NCBI GenBank assembly: GCA_945861845.1
Contig: CAMAWS010000163.1
Location: 1 to 7,127 of the forward strand
Length of the DNA: 7,127 nucleotides
Reading direction: 5' to 3'
DNA from: Candidatus Sulfopaludibacter sp. SbA3
GTDB taxonomy: Bacteria > Acidobacteriota > Terriglobia > 20CM-2-55-15
The notes beneath the pieces are model-generated. The model did not search any database and had not been told where the DNA came from. It saw only the letters and a list, made by a program, of their open reading frames with translations. How positions within the stretch are numbered: position 1 is the stretch's first letter; the number at the start of each line of letters is the position of its first letter. Positions 6,597-7,127 of this stretch are shown in pieces. Made by a program: the position numbers and the translations under genes.

Positions 6597-6879
6597 AAAT
6601 GACATGAGAGCGGAATACGACTTTGCGTCCATGCGTGGCGGGGTTAGAGGAAAGTATGTGGAGAGACTCCGCCAAGCGAGCAATATTGTGGTACTCGAAC
6701 CAGAGATCGCCCAAGCATTTCCAACCGGCGAGGCCGTGAACGCGGCACTTCGAGGAATGCTGGACACGGCGAGAACCGTCCGAACCCACGGGGGGCTGCC
6801 TAACACGGCGTTGCAGCCGACGAGCCGCGCCCGACGTAAATCTAAGTCCCCACGGAATCCTCGCGCGGCTCGCGGCTGA
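6574..6879 (+). CDS. Antitoxin of the BrnT toxin (BrnA-position)
   Basis: A protein of 101 residues at the place of the cognate antitoxin, directly after and overlapping brnT. The opening MKKASPLENDMRAEYDF and the GGVRGKYVERL stretch are typical of small antitoxins next to DUF497-type toxins. NIVVLEPEIAQAF followed by SEAV-like GEAVNAALRGML resembles a strand-helix-helix DNA-binding fold of the ribbon-helix-helix type, which would bind toxin and repress the operon. It is not a close match to classic BrnA as I know it. The real domain probably ends near residue 74. The tail from TALQPTSRARR to the stop is encoded by attC2 and is rich in Arg and Pro. The start is supported by AGGAA upstream. 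Confidence 0.82.
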   Translation: MKKASPLENDMRAEYDFASMRGGVRGKYVERLRQASNIVVLEPEIAQAFPTGEAVNAALRGMLDTARTVRTHGGLPNTALQPTSRARRKSKSPRNPRAARG

Positions 6880-6897
6880 ACGCCATAATCGTTGGGC
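6798..6897 (+). repeat. attC recombination site 2
   Basis: The ends are GCCTAAC (6798-6804) and GTTGGGC (6891-6897), which are complementary allowing G-T. The inner arms form 22 pairs: G6807-T6812 with A6879-C6884, C6814-G6819 with C6873-G6878, and C6821-C6830 with G6863-G6872. G6813 and A6820 are extrahelical. Unpaired ATAATC lies before the right core site, and the terminal loop is about 6831-6862. This is the fold that integron integrases recognise in the single-stranded bottom strand. It overlaps the end of the antitoxin gene. Confidence 0.93.
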
Positions 6898-6953
6898 GGA
6901 CGACTGACAACTTTGAGTTCGACCCGCAACTCGACGCTGTGAAGGACCGGGAG

Positions 6954-6959
6954 TAGAAT
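6954..6959 (+). promoter_or_regulatory. -10-like box of the third cassette
   Basis: TAGAAT lies six bases before ATG 6966, placing transcription start at the start codon. No -35 match was recognised. It is the third case in the window of a -10-like hexamer right before a start codon. Confidence 0.4.
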
Positions 6960-6965
6960 CGGACC

Positions 6966-7127
6966 ATGCGTATTACACCAGGCAAAGTCGTCAACGGAAA
7001 CATCATTGTCGAAGGCGAGTCCCTCAATGAAGGGGCTGCTGTTACCATCTTGGTTTCCGACGAGCACACGTTCACTCTAACGGATGCGGAAGAAGCTGAT
7101 CTTCTCGTATCCATTGCCCAAGCTGAC
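6966..7127 (+). CDS. Small antitoxin-like protein, 3' end outside the window
   Basis: The first 54 residues of a gene that runs off the window. The start MRITPGKVVNGNIIVEGESL and the later FTLTDAEEADLLVSIAQAD match the pattern of short antitoxin-like proteins often found before RelE/ParE-family toxins: a small beta-rich N-terminus with KVVxGxIVVEG, then an acidic helix with EEADLL-IAxAD. It lies 69 bases after attC2, so it is the first gene of a third cassette. A toxin gene would be expected just beyond the edge. The start is the first ATG after attC2 and has no Shine-Dalgarno. The family call is from memory of the pattern and is moderately sure. Confidence 0.68.
   Translation, partial: MRITPGKVVNGNIIVEGESLNEGAAVTILVSDEHTFTLTDAEEADLLVSIAQAD

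Larger units (their letters stand above)
6271..6891 (+). mobile_element. Integron gene cassette carrying a BrnT-type toxin-antitoxin pair
   Basis: The cassette is bounded by the G|TT crossover points of the two attC sites, after G6270 and after G6891, giving 621 bases. It contains its own -10-like box, a toxin gene, a 23-base-overlapping antitoxin gene and attC2. Both genes share the orientation expected for cassette genes. An internal promoter fits toxin-antitoxin cassettes, which must be expressed wherever they sit in an array. Confidence 0.8.

Noticed and set aside
6411..7067. Open frame of 218 codons on the - strand across brnT, the antitoxin and attC2
   Set aside because: It crosses an attC and two recognised genes, and its sequence resembles no family I know.
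1..7127. CRISPR array, tRNA, rRNA or riboswitch
   Set aside because: No regularly spaced short repeats, no cloverleaf ending in a tRNA-like arm and no known aptamer core were seen by eye; the two related 100-base repeats are attC sites.

Overview
The window is chromosomal bacterial DNA of moderately high G+C. It joins a housekeeping biotin operon to an accessory region built by site-specific recombination. The phylum cannot be fixed from the sequence. The mix of an IntI-type integrase, clustered tyrosine recombinases and toxin-antitoxin cassettes would suit a soil or sediment lineage such as Acidobacteriota, but that is a low-confidence inference.

Left part (1-3640). The 5' two thirds of an NAD(P)-dependent aldehyde dehydrogenase gene is read leftwards and runs off the edge. 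It is divergent from a tightly packed bioB-bioF-bioD operon read rightwards, whose genes overlap by 4 and 11 bases. The operon encodes 7-keto-8-aminopelargonate synthase (BioF), dethiobiotin synthetase (BioD) and biotin synthase (BioB). Together these cover the first, third and fourth steps of biotin ring assembly; bioA, the second step, is absent. The divergent intergenic region is filled by a perfect 61-base palindrome (813-873) that touches the aldehyde dehydrogenase start codon. A likely terminator follows bioD.

Middle part (3640-5516). This is a recombination scar. The N-terminal half of an integron integrase (IntI type, + strand) runs tail to tail into the N-terminal part of a second tyrosine recombinase (- strand). 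Both lost their catalytic domains at one junction near 4226. Upstream of the second fragment on the - strand, and overlapping it by 11 bases, lies a third tyrosine recombinase with all catalytic residues. The two - strand genes look like part of a multi-recombinase mobile element of the RIT (recombinase-in-trio) kind.

Right part (5517-7127). This has the structure of an integron cassette array: short + strand genes separated by two related attC sites (6179-6276 and 6798-6897). attC2 folds into a near-perfect hairpin with two extrahelical bases, and attC1 has the same plan in degraded form. Cassette one carries a membrane protein with a C-terminal zinc-ribbon-like tail. Cassette two carries a BrnT-family toxin with its antitoxin. 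Cassette three, cut by the window edge, starts with an antitoxin-like gene. Two cassette genes, like bioB, have a -10-like hexamer only 6-9 bases before the start codon, suggesting leaderless or near-leaderless transcripts.

Taken together, a probable chromosomal integron has lost its own integrase through insertion or deletion involving another recombinase element. Its cassettes remain, including toxin-antitoxin genes that would select for retention.
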